In this document: positions 53,973 to 63,131 of the stretch, one piece after another
Layout of the letters: every line of letters begins with the position of its first letter
Numbering within the stretch: position 1 is the stretch's first letter
From: Streptomyces sp. V3I7
GTDB taxonomy: Bacteria; Actinomycetota; Actinomycetes; Streptomycetales; Streptomycetaceae
DNA: 64,000 nt
NCBI RefSeq assembly: GCF_030817495.1
Contig: NZ_JAUSZK010000001.1
Coordinates: forward strand, 4,567,001 to 4,631,000
Direction: 5' to 3'
The notes under the pieces: model-generated
Told to the model about the DNA's origin: nothing
The model's input: only the letters and a program-made list of their open reading frames with translations
Databases searched by the model: none
Made by a program: the position numbers and the translations under genes

Positions 53973-56522
53973 ATGGACCCGATCAACCGGGGACCCGAGG
54001 AGTACGGCCAGGACGGCGAGGGCCACGCGCCGCGCCAGCGCCCGCCGAGGGACTCCCTCACCCAGGACTTCGGTCACAGCGCGCCCGCCCGCGTCCGCAC
54101 GGCGCGGGTCGTCTCGGGCGACTTCCTGCTGACCGTCAATCCCGTCGACGGCAGCGAGATCGAGGCCTGCCCGCCGGCCGACCGGCCGGCGCGGCCCGTG
54201 AAGCTCACCGCGGCCGAGCGCGCCGAGGCCGCCCACGCGGACCGTCCGCCCACGCCGGCCGGCCCCGCCCGGCCCGAACTGCCGCTGCTGGAGCGCCAGG
54301 ACGAGCGCGAGCGCCTGGTACGCCTGCTCGCCCGCGGCCGCTCCATACGCCTCACCGGCGCCGCGGGATCCGGCCGCACCTCGCTGCTCGACCTCGTCGC
54401 CGACGACTGCTTCGACCTCGCCCCCGACGGAGTGGTCCGCCTCAGCGGCTTCGACCGCACGGTCGGCGAGCTCTTCCACGACCTGTTCCACGCCGTCTAC
54501 ATGGCGCCCGGCCACCGGCCCGAACAGGACGAACTGCTCGCCCTGGTCCGGGAGATCGCCGCCGTCGTGGTCGTCGACGACCTCGCCTTCGGCGGCGCCG
54601 CGCTCGACGAACTGCTCGACGCCACCCCCGAGTGCGCCTTCCTGTTCGCCGCCACCCCCGACGTGCCCGAGCCGACCGCTGACTCCGGCGTCGAACTGGT
54701 CGCCCTCGACGGCCTCAAGCGCGCGGCGAGCGTGGAGCTCCTGGAGCGGGCCGCGGGCCGCGCCCTCACCGAGGAGGAGTCCAACTGGGCCGGGGACCTC
54801 TGGTTCGAGTCGGAGGGGCTGCCCCTCAGGTTCGTCCAGGCCGGTGCCCTGCTCAGGCAGCGCGACCACCGCGACGCCGAGGCGCGCGCCGTGGACGAGT
54901 TCGGCGTCTTCCAGGATGCCCAGGACGTCCAGGGCGAGGCGCCCGCAGCCCCGTACGACGCCGAGGACGGCGGACACATACCCCTGCCCTCCCTCGGCGA
55001 GGCCGCGGGCCCCGCGCCGCTGCTCGCCGCCCGGCTGAGCCCCTCCGCCCGCGAGGCGCTGCGCTTCGCCGTCGCCCTCGACGGCGAGATGCCGCACCAG
55101 GCGCACCTGCCCGCACTGGTCGGCGACACCCACGCCGACGCCGCGCTCGGCGAACTCACCGCCTGCGGACTGGTCTCGCCGGTCGGCGCCCGCTACCGGC
55201 TCGCGGCCGGCGTCGCCGACCAGCTGCGGGCCGCCGGATACGGCGACGACGTCGAGGCCCGCGCGCGGACCGCCGCCCGGCACTACACCTGGTGGGCCGG
55301 ACACGCCTCCGTCACCCCCGAGCGCGTGTGCGCCGAGGCCGACGCCGTGCTCGCCACGCTGGCCGTCCTGGTCCCGCTCGGACCGGACGAGGCCGCCGCC
55401 GACGAGGACGGGGAGAACGGCACCCCGAACGCCACCCTGAGCCTCGCCCGCAGCGCCGCGCCCGCCTTCGCCGCGGGGCTGCACTGGGGTGCCTGGGAGC
55501 GGGTGCTGCGCTTCGGCGTCGAGGCCGCCCGCCCGGCCGGTGACGTGACCGAACAGGCCTACTTCCACCACGAGTTGGGCATCCTCGCGCTCTGCGGCGG
55601 ACAGTACGAGCGGGCCCGCGCCGAGCTGGAGGCCGCGATCGGCCTGCGCGGCGCGCTCGCCGACAAGCACGGCACCGTCACCGGCCGCCGCGCCCTCGCC
55701 CTGGTCGCCGACCGCACCGGCGACGTGTCCATCGCGGCCGCGGCCGCCGTCACCGAGGAGTTGGCCGCCGTACGACCGGGGGAGCAGGCCCCGGCCCGGT
55801 CCGGTTCCCTCGCGCCCTTCCCGACGCTGCGGCAGTCCGTGACCGACACCGCGGTGACCCAGCGGGCCTCCGTGCCCGCCGCGTCCCCGGCCGCGACGCC
55901 GCACTCCACGGCGAAGCAGCGCGGGCTGCGGCGGGTGGTCCGGCGCAACGTGGTGGCCGGCGGCGCCGGCGCACTGCTCGTCGCCGTGCTCGGCACGGTC
56001 GTGACGCTCGGCATGAGCTCCCACGACAGCGCCGACGACCCGTCCGACCACGTGAACGTCAACCCGTCCGCGACGCAGGGCTTCGACGACGGCGGCACGG
56101 GCGCGGGCACCCCGGGGAAGGACGGCAAGGGCGACACCGGCACCGCCACCAGCCGGCCGACCGACCCGGGCCCCGACGGCACCTTCGGCACGGCGGATGA
56201 CCCGACGCCGTCGGCGAGCACGGCCCGGCCCTCGGACGAGCCGAGCGGGACGAAGAAGCCGAGCGAGCCCGGCACGTCGAGCAAGCCGTCGTCGCCGAAG
56301 CCGAGCAGCAAGGCGCCGAGCAGCAAGTCCCCGACGCCGACCAAGACGAGCCCGCAGCCTCCTTCGGACACTCCGCCGGGCACCCCGTCCGGTACGCCGT
56401 CCCAGAGCCCGACGGAGTCGTCGACCCCGTCGACCACCGACACCGCGAGCGGTCCCGCCTCCAGTGCCTCCGCGAGCAGCTCGGGAAGCGCTCCGCGAGG
56501 CGGCTCCGGGCTGGTCATCTGA
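53973..56522 (+). CDS. Membrane-anchored STAND-like P-loop ATPase with Ser/Pro-rich tail
   Basis: 849 aa. N-terminal basic/acidic region, then an ATPase domain with Walker A LTGAAGSGRTSLL (residues 127-139) and Walker B-like AAVVVVDDLAF (near 200). A winged-helix-like and helical (TPR-like) region follows to about 620. A single membrane helix is at about 660-682 (VVAGGAGALLVAVLGTVVTL). The last 165 residues are a low-complexity Ser/Thr/Pro/Lys tail, probably extracellular. The start ATG 53973 (MDPINRGPEEYG) is chosen over upstream ATGs in Arg-rich shadow. Signalling across the membrane is inferred. The ligand is unknown. Confidence 0.8.
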   Translation: MDPINRGPEEYGQDGEGHAPRQRPPRDSLTQDFGHSAPARVRTARVVSGDFLLTVNPVDGSEIEACPPADRPARPVKLTAAERAEAAHADRPPTPAGPARPELPLLERQDERERLVRLLARGRSIRLTGAAGSGRTSLLDLVADDCFDLAPDGVVRLSGFDRTVGELFHDLFHAVYMAPGHRPEQDELLALVREIAAVVVVDDLAFGGAALDELLDATPECAFLFAATPDVPEPTADSGVELVALDGLKRAASVELLERAAGRALTEEESNWAGDLWFESEGLPLRFVQAGALLRQRDHRDAEARAVDEFGVFQDAQDVQGEAPAAPYDAEDGGHIPLPSLGEAAGPAPLLAARLSPSAREALRFAVALDGEMPHQAHLPALVGDTHADAALGELTACGLVSPVGARYRLAAGVADQLRAAGYGDDVEARARTAARHYTWWAGHASVTPERVCAEADAVLATLAVLVPLGPDEAAADEDGENGTPNATLSLARSAAPAFAAGLHWGAWERVLRFGVEAARPAGDVTEQAYFHHELGILALCGGQYERARAELEAAIGLRGALADKHGTVTGRRALALVADRTGDVSIAAAAAVTEELAAVRPGEQAPARSGSLAPFPTLRQSVTDTAVTQRASVPAASPAATPHSTAKQRGLRRVVRRNVVAGGAGALLVAVLGTVVTLGMSSHDSADDPSDHVNVNPSATQGFDDGGTGAGTPGKDGKGDTGTATSRPTDPGPDGTFGTADDPTPSASTARPSDEPSGTKKPSEPGTSSKPSSPKPSSKAPSSKSPTPTKTSPQPPSDTPPGTPSGTPSQSPTESSTPSTTDTASGPASSASASSSGSAPRGGSGLVI

Positions 56523-56539
56523 CGGCACGCACGCACGAA

Positions 56540-56569
56540 GGGCCGGGTTCCGCTTTCGGAACCCGGCCC
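56540..56569. terminator. Bidirectional terminator between ATPase and nucS
   Basis: Perfect 12-bp stem GGGCCGGGTTCC / GGAACCCGGCCC with GCTTTC loop, placed between two convergent genes. Confidence 0.88.
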
Positions 56570-56622
56570 TCGTCGTCGTACACGGCGCTGCCGCCGTGCC
56601 TCACAACGCTGTCGCCTTTGCC

Positions 56623-57294
56623 TCAGAACAGGCGCAGCTTGTCGTCCTCGATGCCGCGGAGCGCGTCGTAGTCCAGCACCTGGCAGCCGATGTTCCGGTC
56701 GGTCGCGAGGACGCGGGCCTGGGGCTTGATCTCCTGCGCGGCGAAGATGCCGCGGACCGGGGCGAGATGCGGATCGCGGTTGAGCAGGTCGAGGTAGCGC
56801 GTGAGCTGTTCCACGCCGTCGATCTCACCGCGCCGCTTGATCTCCACGGCGACGGTCCGGCCCTCGGCGTCCCGGCACAGGATGTCGACGGGGCCGATGG
56901 CGGTCATGTACTCGCGGCGGATCAGCGTGTAGCCCTCGCCGAGCGTCTCGATGCGGTCGGCGAGCAGCTCCTGGAGGTGCGCCTCCACGCCGTCCTTGAT
57001 CAGGCCGGGGTCCACGCCGAGCTCGTGCGAGGAGTCGTGCAGGACCTCCTCCATCGTGATGATGAGCTTCTCGCCCGCCTTGTTGATGACGGTCCACACG
57101 CCCGCGTCCTCGCCGCCGCCTTCCTTGAGCGTGCAGGGCGGCGACATCCAGTTCAGGGGCTTGTAGGCCCGGTCGTCGGCATGGATGGAGACGCTGCCGT
57201 CCGCCTTGACCAGGATCAGGCGGGGAGCCGAGGGGAGGTGGGCGGTGAGCCGGCCGGCGTAGTCGACGGAGCACCGGGCGATGACGAGACGCAT
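56623..57294 (-). CDS. nucS: Mismatch-specific endonuclease NucS/EndoMS
   Basis: 223 aa. It cuts both strands at mismatches in the non-canonical actinobacterial mismatch repair pathway that replaces MutS/MutL. The N-terminal DNA-binding half begins [20 protein letters not shown]. The RecB-like nuclease half has the metal-binding residues in [20 protein letters not shown], then [11 protein letters not shown]. The extreme C-terminus KLRLF looks like the beta-clamp-binding peptide known for NucS. ATG 57294 matches the conserved start. An upstream in-frame start would add an Arg-rich leader. Confidence 0.95.
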   Translation of the reverse strand: MRLVIARCSVDYAGRLTAHLPSAPRLILVKADGSVSIHADDRAYKPLNWMSPPCTLKEGGGEDAGVWTVINKAGEKLIITMEEVLHDSSHELGVDPGLIKDGVEAHLQELLADRIETLGEGYTLIRREYMTAIGPVDILCRDAEGRTVAVEIKRRGEIDGVEQLTRYLDLLNRDPHLAPVRGIFAAQEIKPQARVLATDRNIGCQVLDYDALRGIEDDKLRLF

Positions 57295-57651
57295 GGTCGG
57301 CAACGCTACTCGACACCCGGCGCTCGACGCGATTCGCCTGCCCCGCCGCGACCCCCGCCGCCCTGTCGGACACGTCACGCCCGCCTCGCCGGGGCTCTCC
57401 CGTCACCGGTTCCGACCGGGTCTCTCCGGTCCGTCCCGTTTCTCTGGGTATCCGGTGTTCATCCTTGGCCGATTGTGTGCCCCTCGGGATCGGCGCATGT
57501 GCGCATTCTCCTGGTGCCGCCACCTGCCGTTGCCTACCGTAGTAAACGGGAGGTCGCGGCGTGTGTACGCAGCGTGTTCGATAGTCGGTGCCGTGAACTT
57601 CCTTTCCGTGTCCGGCAACCCCCGCAGTCCGGGGGTGCGAGAGGAGAACCC
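57295..57651. other. Divergent intergenic region, no gene
   Basis: 357 bp between nucS and the SCO5389-family gene, presumably holding both promoters. A CCCCCGCAGTCCGGGGG hairpin at about 57619-57636 precedes the GAGAGGAGA ribosome-binding site of the plus-strand gene and could mask or shape its leader. No convincing promoter hexamers found. Confidence 0.45.
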
Positions 57652-58044
57652 ATGTCGCTCGACGTCTCACCGGCCCTACTCGAACAGGCCGAGCGAGGCG
57701 AGGTCGACGAAGCCGCCTTCGTCGACTGCGTCCGGACCTCCCTGCCCTACGCATGGGAGATGATCAGCTCCCTGGTGGCCCAGCTGAAGGTGGACGGCGG
57801 AGACTTCGCCGACAACCAGACGCCTCCGCCGGACGAGCAGGCACGGGGTCAGCTGCTGCGCGCGCTCGCCAGCGACGCGATACGCGGGGCTCTCCAGCGG
57901 CACTTCGGTGTACGGCTGGCCTTCCAGAACTGCCACCGGGTGGCGGTGTTCCCGCTCGACGTCGCGGTCGACGAGAAGCTGTCCCGCTTCACCTCGGTAC
58001 GCAGCCAGGTGCTGAACCAGTCGCCGGAGTTCCGCGACTGCTGA
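57652..58044 (+). CDS. SCO5389-family conserved hypothetical protein
   Basis: 130 aa. Starts MSLDVSPALLEQAERGEVDE. Contains AFVDCVRTSLPYAWEMISSL and a C-terminal beta/alpha part (HFGVRLAFQNCHRVAVFPLD). A highly conserved streptomycete family recognised from memory by its sequence and its position after nucS. Function unknown. GAGAGGAGAACCC upstream. Cytoplasmic. Confidence 0.88.
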   Translation: MSLDVSPALLEQAERGEVDEAAFVDCVRTSLPYAWEMISSLVAQLKVDGGDFADNQTPPPDEQARGQLLRALASDAIRGALQRHFGVRLAFQNCHRVAVFPLDVAVDEKLSRFTSVRSQVLNQSPEFRDC

Positions 58045-58130
58045 CGGCGCTGAGCCGTTCGCTTGCCGCTCCACCGCGGGAGGTGCATTCGGTACGGGGC
58101 GGCAGGCTCACCGCACGGCGGACGGCTCGC

Positions 58131-59159
58131 TCAGCGGAGATGGGGGAGCACCTCGGCGCCCAGGCGCCGTACGTTCTCCTCCGTCGCCGCGAGGTCGCCC
58201 GAGCCCTCCACGAGGAGGGCGAAGCGGGTGATGCCGGTCCGCTCCGAGGTCGCCGCGAGCCGGTCGGCGCACAGCCGCGGCGTGCCCACCGGGTGCAGCC
58301 CGCAGAGCAGTTCGGTGTAGGCGACCGGGTCGCGCATCGCGCGCGCCCGGCCGTCGACCGTGACATGGGCCTCGAGCCCTTGCCGCAGCCAGCCCGGCAT
58401 GGCCTTCAGCAGGGTCTCCACCGCGTCCGTGCGCCGGTCCGCGATCTGGCAGACGCCCGCCGAGACATGCGCCGCGCCCGCGATCTCCGCGGCCGGCCGT
58501 CCGGCGGCGCGCGCGAACTCCCGCCAGCGGGCGACCATTTCGGCCTTCTCCTCGTCGCCGATGTGCATCCCGAGCAGCATCGGCAGCCCGCGCTCGGCGG
58601 CCAGCCGTACGCTCGCCGGCGAGGTGCAGGCCACCACGACCTCCGGGCCCGGCGTCTCCGTGAGCGCCTCCGACGGCCTTGGTACGACGGGGACTTCACG
58701 GAACGTGAAGCGCTCGCCCGAGGCGCCGACCGCCGGTTCGCGCAGCCAGCGCATCAGCAGATCGAGTGATTCCGGGAACCCGCGCTCGTACGCCGCGAGT
58801 CCGGAGCCGAACACCTCCAGGTCCACCCAGGGCCCGCCGCGCCCCACGCCCAGCGTGAAGCGCCCGCCGCTCGTCACATGCAGCAGCGCGGCCTGTTCGC
58901 CGAGGGCGACGGGGTGGACGGTGGGCAGCACGCTGACCGCCGTGCCGACCCGGATGCGGCGGGTACGGCCCAGCAGCAGCGCGGCCAGGGTGATCGCGGA
59001 CGGACAGGTGCCGTACGGCACGAAGTGGTGCTCGGCCAGCCAGACCGTGTCCAGTCCGGCCTCCTCGGCCACCTCCGCGGAGCGGACCGCCCGGTGCAGG
59101 GTCTCCCCCTGACCCTGACCCGGGAACTGGGCCGCCAGCACAAAACTTCCGACGTGCAT
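58131..59159 (-). CDS. LLM-class flavin-dependent oxidoreductase
   Basis: 342-aa luciferase-like monooxygenase, a TIM barrel using FMN or F420. Typical features: EEAGLDTVWLAEHHFVPYGT, RIRVGTAVSVLPTVHPV, a Gly-rich GRFTLGVGRGGPWVD loop, and a C-terminal GTPRLCADRLAATSERTGIT. ATG 59159 is preferred (AGGAA upstream) over a start 21 codons earlier. Substrate unknown. Confidence 0.92.
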   Translation of the reverse strand: MHVGSFVLAAQFPGQGQGETLHRAVRSAEVAEEAGLDTVWLAEHHFVPYGTCPSAITLAALLLGRTRRIRVGTAVSVLPTVHPVALGEQAALLHVTSGGRFTLGVGRGGPWVDLEVFGSGLAAYERGFPESLDLLMRWLREPAVGASGERFTFREVPVVPRPSEALTETPGPEVVVACTSPASVRLAAERGLPMLLGMHIGDEEKAEMVARWREFARAAGRPAAEIAGAAHVSAGVCQIADRRTDAVETLLKAMPGWLRQGLEAHVTVDGRARAMRDPVAYTELLCGLHPVGTPRLCADRLAATSERTGITRFALLVEGSGDLAATEENVRRLGAEVLPHLR

Positions 59160-59393
59160 GTGCGATTCCTGCTCTCTCGGCTCCGACACGGAGCTCCCCC
59201 ACCCGGCATAACCGGCCGACACGTGACGAGGTCACGGCCTGGCGAAGAGATTTCCGGATTGTCTGCGGAATACGGTGCTCCGGAGGGGGACTTGTGGGGA
59301 TCGGCCAGGATTGACGCCCTACGCGTACCCAGACGGCCGCCGCGTACGCTGGAGACGGCCCCTGCTCCCCGTACCGCCCCTGTGAGGTGTCCC

Positions 59394-59735
59394 GTGTCCC
59401 CGCGTCGCAACCGATCCAAGGGCCCGAAAGGGGCGGCCTCCGCCGGCCGGAGCGCCGAGGGCGACCGCGCCGGCCGCTACGGGGGCTGGCAGTCCATGGA
59501 GAGCTGGCAGGGCGAGGACTGGAACGTCCGGCATGTGGCCGGGGCGAGCGCGGAGGGCAAGACGTACCGCTGCCCCGGCTGCGACCAGGTGATCCCCTCC
59601 GGCGTCCCGCACGTGGTGGCCTGGCCCGAGTTCGCGGGCGTCGACGACCGCCGGCACTGGCACAAGGCGTGCTGGAACGCGAAGGACCGCCGCACCACGC
59701 GGGTGTGGCGGTCCCGTAACGGGCCGAGATTCTAG
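59394..59735 (+). CDS. Small zinc-binding protein
   Basis: 113 aa. A Ser/Arg/Gly-rich N-terminus is followed by YRCPGCDQVIPSGVPHVVAW and HWHKACWN, a Cys-x2-Cys ... His-x3-Cys zinc site. Basic C-terminus. Streptomyces members are sometimes labelled ATP/GTP-binding, but no nucleotide motif is visible here. GTG start with GAGG about 8 nt upstream. Function unknown. Confidence 0.78.
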   Translation: MSPRRNRSKGPKGAASAGRSAEGDRAGRYGGWQSMESWQGEDWNVRHVAGASAEGKTYRCPGCDQVIPSGVPHVVAWPEFAGVDDRRHWHKACWNAKDRRTTRVWRSRNGPRF

Positions 59736-59771
59736 GCTCTTTCGTTCGGATCAGGCCGGATCCGGCCGGGC

Positions 59772-60650
59772 TCAGACGTCCCGGCGCTGGAGCAGTGCGC
59801 AGGCCGCCGCGAACACGGCCGCCGTCACGCCCACGATGATCCACAGCGGCTCCCACCCCGACGGGCCGGACTGGCTGAGGGAGTTGGAGTAGAAGACGCT
59901 CAACTGGTTCGGGATCGAGTACTCCAGCAGGGCCGCGCGCAGCTTCTCCAGCGACGACGCGAACATGAACAGGGCGAGCACCAGCGGCGCGAGCAGCAGG
60001 CCGATCATGATGGTGATGGCGCCGGCCGAGTGCCGGATGATCGAGCCGACGAGCAGTGACAGCAGTCCGAGCAGCGCGATGTAGAGGCTGATGCCGACCG
60101 TGGCCTTCATCCAGTCCCCGCCGGACGGGGCCGGGGCGCCGTGGCTCTCCAGCATGGACACCTGGGCGAGGGCCACGAGGGTGGTGGACACCAGCGTGAC
60201 CACGAAGGCGACCAGGAAGAACACGATCGCCTTCGCCGTGAGCACGCGCACCCGCGAGGGGCAGGCGGTCATCGTCGTGCGGATCATGCCGGTGCCGTAC
60301 TCGGAGGCCGTGGTCAGCACGCCGAGCGTGATGATCGGCATGCTGCCGAGGAGCAGTCCGAAGAAGCCGAAGCCGAGCGCGTTCTCGGTGGACAGGTCGG
60401 AGGAGGTGCTCGCGATCAGCGCGCCGGCGGCCAGCCCGACGCCGAGCACCAGCACGACGAAGACCCCGAGCGTCCACACCGTCGAGCGCACCGACCTGAT
60501 CTTCGTCCACTCGGAGGCGAGCGCGTGCCCGAGGTGCGTGCGCACCACCGGGATCGGCGAGGTATAGCCGGGGTGCGCACCGCCGGGCGCCGCCTGCCAG
60601 GGGGCGGCGGCGGGAGCGGCCTGCGGCATCGGGGGCTGGTGGGTGCTCAT
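59772..60650 (-). CDS. ABC-2-type transporter permease
   Basis: 292 aa. A Pro/Ala-rich cytoplasmic start of about 35 residues is followed by HALASEWTKIRSVRSTVWTL (amphipathic coupling helix) and six membrane segments. TASEYGTGMIRTTMTACPSR is typical of NatB-like permeases. The start overlaps the stop of the ATPase gene by ATGA. Forms an exporter with that ATPase. Substrate unknown. Confidence 0.93.
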   Translation of the reverse strand: MSTHQPPMPQAAPAAAPWQAAPGGAHPGYTSPIPVVRTHLGHALASEWTKIRSVRSTVWTLGVFVVLVLGVGLAAGALIASTSSDLSTENALGFGFFGLLLGSMPIITLGVLTTASEYGTGMIRTTMTACPSRVRVLTAKAIVFFLVAFVVTLVSTTLVALAQVSMLESHGAPAPSGGDWMKATVGISLYIALLGLLSLLVGSIIRHSAGAITIMIGLLLAPLVLALFMFASSLEKLRAALLEYSIPNQLSVFYSNSLSQSGPSGWEPLWIIVGVTAAVFAAACALLQRRDV

Positions 60651-61852
60651 CGGACGTCCTCGGGCTTGGTCAGGTCGGAGGGTGCGGGTGCCGGGGCGGG
60701 CGCGGCGGGCGGCGGTGCCTGCTCGGCGGCCGGCGGGGCGGCGTGCGGGGCCGGGTGGGCGTACGGGTTCGGCTGCCCGGTGCCGGGAGCGGACGGAGTG
60801 CCGTACGGCGAGGGGGCGGGCGCGCCCGGGTGGGGCGGCGGCGGGGCGTACCAGCCCGGCTGGCCCTGGCCCGGCACCGGCATCGGAGGCTGGGCGCCGG
60901 GCGGCACCGGCTGCTGGAGGGCAGCCTTCTGGTCGATGGTCGAGCGGTAGTCCACGGCGCCCTGCGTCATCCGCATGTACGCCTCCTCCAGCGACGCCTG
61001 GTGCGGCGACAGCTCCCACAGGCGTACGTCCGCCTCGTGCGCCAGGTCGGAGATGCGGGGGAGCGGCAGCCCGGTGACGCGCAGCGCCCCGTCCTGCTCC
61101 GGCATCACATGGCCGCCCGCCTCGGTCAGCGCGGCGCTCAGCTTCTCGCGCTGCTGCGGCTCGGTGTCCGGGGTGCGCACGCGCGCGAAGCCGGCGGAGT
61201 TGGCCGCGATGAAGTCCCTGACGCTCATGTCGGCGAGCAGCTGCCCGCGCCCGATGACGATGAGGTGGTCCGCGGTCAGCGCCATCTCGCTCATCAGGTG
61301 GCTCGACACGAACACGGTCCGGCCCTCGGCCGCGAGCGCCTTCATCAGGTTCCGCACCCAGAGGATGCCCTCGGGGTCGAGACCGTTGACCGGCTCGTCG
61401 AACAGCAGCACCCGGGGGTCGCCGAGGAGGGCCGCGGCGATGCCGAGGCGCTGTCCCATGCCGAGCGAGAAGCCCTTGGAGCGCTTGCGGGCCACGTCCT
61501 GGAGGCCGACGACGCCGAGCACCTCGTCCACGCGCCGGGCCGGGATGCCCGACAGCTGGGCCAGGGACAGCAGATGGCTGCGGGCGCTGCGGCCGCCGTG
61601 CACGGCCTTGGCGTCGAGCAGCGCGCCGACCTGGCGCGGGGCGTTCGGCAGCCTGCGGTAGGGATAGCCGCCGATCGTCACCGTGCCGGACGTGGGGTTG
61701 TCCAGACCGAGGATCATCCGCATGGTCGTCGACTTGCCCGAGCCGTTGGGGCCGAGGAAGCCGGTGACTGCGCCCGGCCGTACGTGGAAGGAAAGATTCT
61801 GCACGGCGGTCTTGTCGCCGTACTGCTTGGTAAGGCCGACAGCCTCGATCAT
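60647..61852 (-). CDS. ABC transporter ATP-binding protein with Pro-rich tail
   Basis: 401 aa. The ABC domain occupies residues 1-300: Walker A FLGPNGSGKST, signature-region LGMGQRLGIAAALLG, Walker B VLLFDEPVNGLDPEG and switch His in SSHLMSEM. The C-terminal 100 residues are Pro/Ala/Gly/Tyr-rich low complexity, absent from the paralogue at 63132. ATG 61852 begins MIEAVGLTKQYG. An ATG 18 bp upstream is possible. Coupled to the permease. Confidence 0.93.
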   Translation of the reverse strand: MIEAVGLTKQYGDKTAVQNLSFHVRPGAVTGFLGPNGSGKSTTMRMILGLDNPTSGTVTIGGYPYRRLPNAPRQVGALLDAKAVHGGRSARSHLLSLAQLSGIPARRVDEVLGVVGLQDVARKRSKGFSLGMGQRLGIAAALLGDPRVLLFDEPVNGLDPEGILWVRNLMKALAAEGRTVFVSSHLMSEMALTADHLIVIGRGQLLADMSVRDFIAANSAGFARVRTPDTEPQQREKLSAALTEAGGHVMPEQDGALRVTGLPLPRISDLAHEADVRLWELSPHQASLEEAYMRMTQGAVDYRSTIDQKAALQQPVPPGAQPPMPVPGQGQPGWYAPPPPHPGAPAPSPYGTPSAPGTGQPNPYAHPAPHAAPPAAEQAPPPAAPAPAPAPSDLTKPEDVR

Positions 61853-62357
61853 GCTCCGCACCCATCGCAAGGTTCAGGACGGCGGGGCCCACGCCCCCGT
61901 AAGCGTAGAGTAGACAACTGTTCGGCCATGGCGGTGCAAGAGATCCTTTTAGCTCGATCGTGTGATGAGCGGCTCGTGGGCTTGCAACGCCCTGGGCCAG
62001 CCGGGTTAGCTGCGTGTGCGATCTGGCGCACAGGAGACGGTGCCAGTGTGCGGGGCCCCCACTTCACCAGAGCGATGGAGCAGGGCCTCCCCGTCACTTA
62101 TGCCGAACCTATGCGGCCAGGTCGAAGGGAGCCGGCCTCCTGGGACCGGACCATGCACACGATGCGTGACACCACCCTGGGCTGAGTACGCCGGGGACCA
62201 GTGCGCTCAAGACCGTTCGGAGCGTGCGGCTGATCGGGTTTGTGCCTGGACAGTCCAAAGGAACGGTTAGGAGGATATCGGGACACTGTCCCTGCCTCAT
62301 TCCCATGGAGGGCGCCCGGCCCTTCAGCGCGCGAGGCGCGGGCCGGGGCACCGCCCA
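61853..62357. other. 505-bp intergenic region, no reliable gene
   Basis: Between the two leftward ABC operons. Less GC-biased, with scattered palindromes, including GGGACACTGTCCC at 62280-62292 next to a second GGACAGTCC half-site near 62248. It probably holds the promoter of the left ABC operon and a CCCGGCCC / GGGCCGGG hairpin (about 62316-62346) that may terminate the right one. A plus-strand frame of 85 codons is rejected on codon use. A small RNA cannot be excluded. Confidence 0.45.
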
Positions 62358-63128
62358 CTATGCGTCCCGCTTCCGCAGGAGCAGATATCCACCCGCGATC
62401 GCCGCGATCACCCACAGCCCCATGATCCCCAGTCCGCCCCAGGGGCCGTACGGGGTGTCGTCGCCGACCCGGGGGACCACCTGCATGATGCGGCTCCCGG
62501 CCTGGTCGGGCAGGAACTGGCCGACCTTCTTCGTCGCGTCGACGTTCCCGAGGATGTTGGAGATCAGGAAGAAGAACGGCATCAGGATGCCGAGCGACAG
62601 CATCGGCGAGCGCAGCATCGCGGCGACTCCCATCGAGAACAGCGCGATGAGCGTCATGTAGAGCCCGGCGCCGATGACCGCCCGGAGCACCCCGGGGTCG
62701 CCGAGCTGGGTCCGGTGGGTCCCGAGCATCGCCTGCCCGAGGAAGAACGCGGCGAAACCGGTCGCCATGCCGACGACGAGGGCGAGTCCGCCCGCCACCG
62801 CGAGCTTGCTGAACAGGAAGGTCCCGCGCCGCGGGACCGCGGACAGCGAGGTGCGGATCATGCCGGTGCTGTACTCGTTGGACACGACCAGCACCCCGAA
62901 CACGATCATCGCGAGCTGCCCGAGGGTCATCCCCGCGAAGCTGACGAAGGTGGGGTCGAAGGAGAGCCGCCGATCGGGTGGCATCTGGTCGAACTGACTG
63001 CGCGACAGGGCCGAGATCAGCATCCCGAGCGCGATGGTGACGACCACAGCGAGGGACAGCGTCCACAACGTGGACGCCACGGACCGGATCTTCGTCCACT
63101 CGGACCGGAGCACCTGGACAGCCGCCAT
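62358..63128 (-). CDS. ABC-2-type transporter permease (second copy)
   Basis: 256 aa, paralogous to the permease at 59772 (shared VLRSEWTKIRSVASTLWTL start and SNEYSTGMIRTSLSAVPRR). Six hydrophobic segments. Lies 3 bp after the ATPase stop, so operonic. Lacks the Pro-rich N-terminus of its paralogue. Confidence 0.93.
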   Translation of the reverse strand: MAAVQVLRSEWTKIRSVASTLWTLSLAVVVTIALGMLISALSRSQFDQMPPDRRLSFDPTFVSFAGMTLGQLAMIVFGVLVVSNEYSTGMIRTSLSAVPRRGTFLFSKLAVAGGLALVVGMATGFAAFFLGQAMLGTHRTQLGDPGVLRAVIGAGLYMTLIALFSMGVAAMLRSPMLSLGILMPFFFLISNILGNVDATKKVGQFLPDQAGSRIMQVVPRVGDDTPYGPWGGLGIMGLWVIAAIAGGYLLLRKRDA

Positions 63129-63131
63129 GGC

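Noticed and set aside
62025..62045. GGAGAC core resembling the 3' box of a cobalamin riboswitch
   Set aside because: The other conserved boxes (GCCACTG, GGGAAG) are absent and the neighbours are ABC transporters of the drug/lantibiotic-export type. None was found upstream of the PduO gene either.
61928..62185. 85-codon plus-strand frame starting MAVQEILLARS between the ABC operons
   Set aside because: Contains two TTA codons, CGA and other rare codons, lacks third-position GC bias and a ribosome-binding site, and resembles no family.
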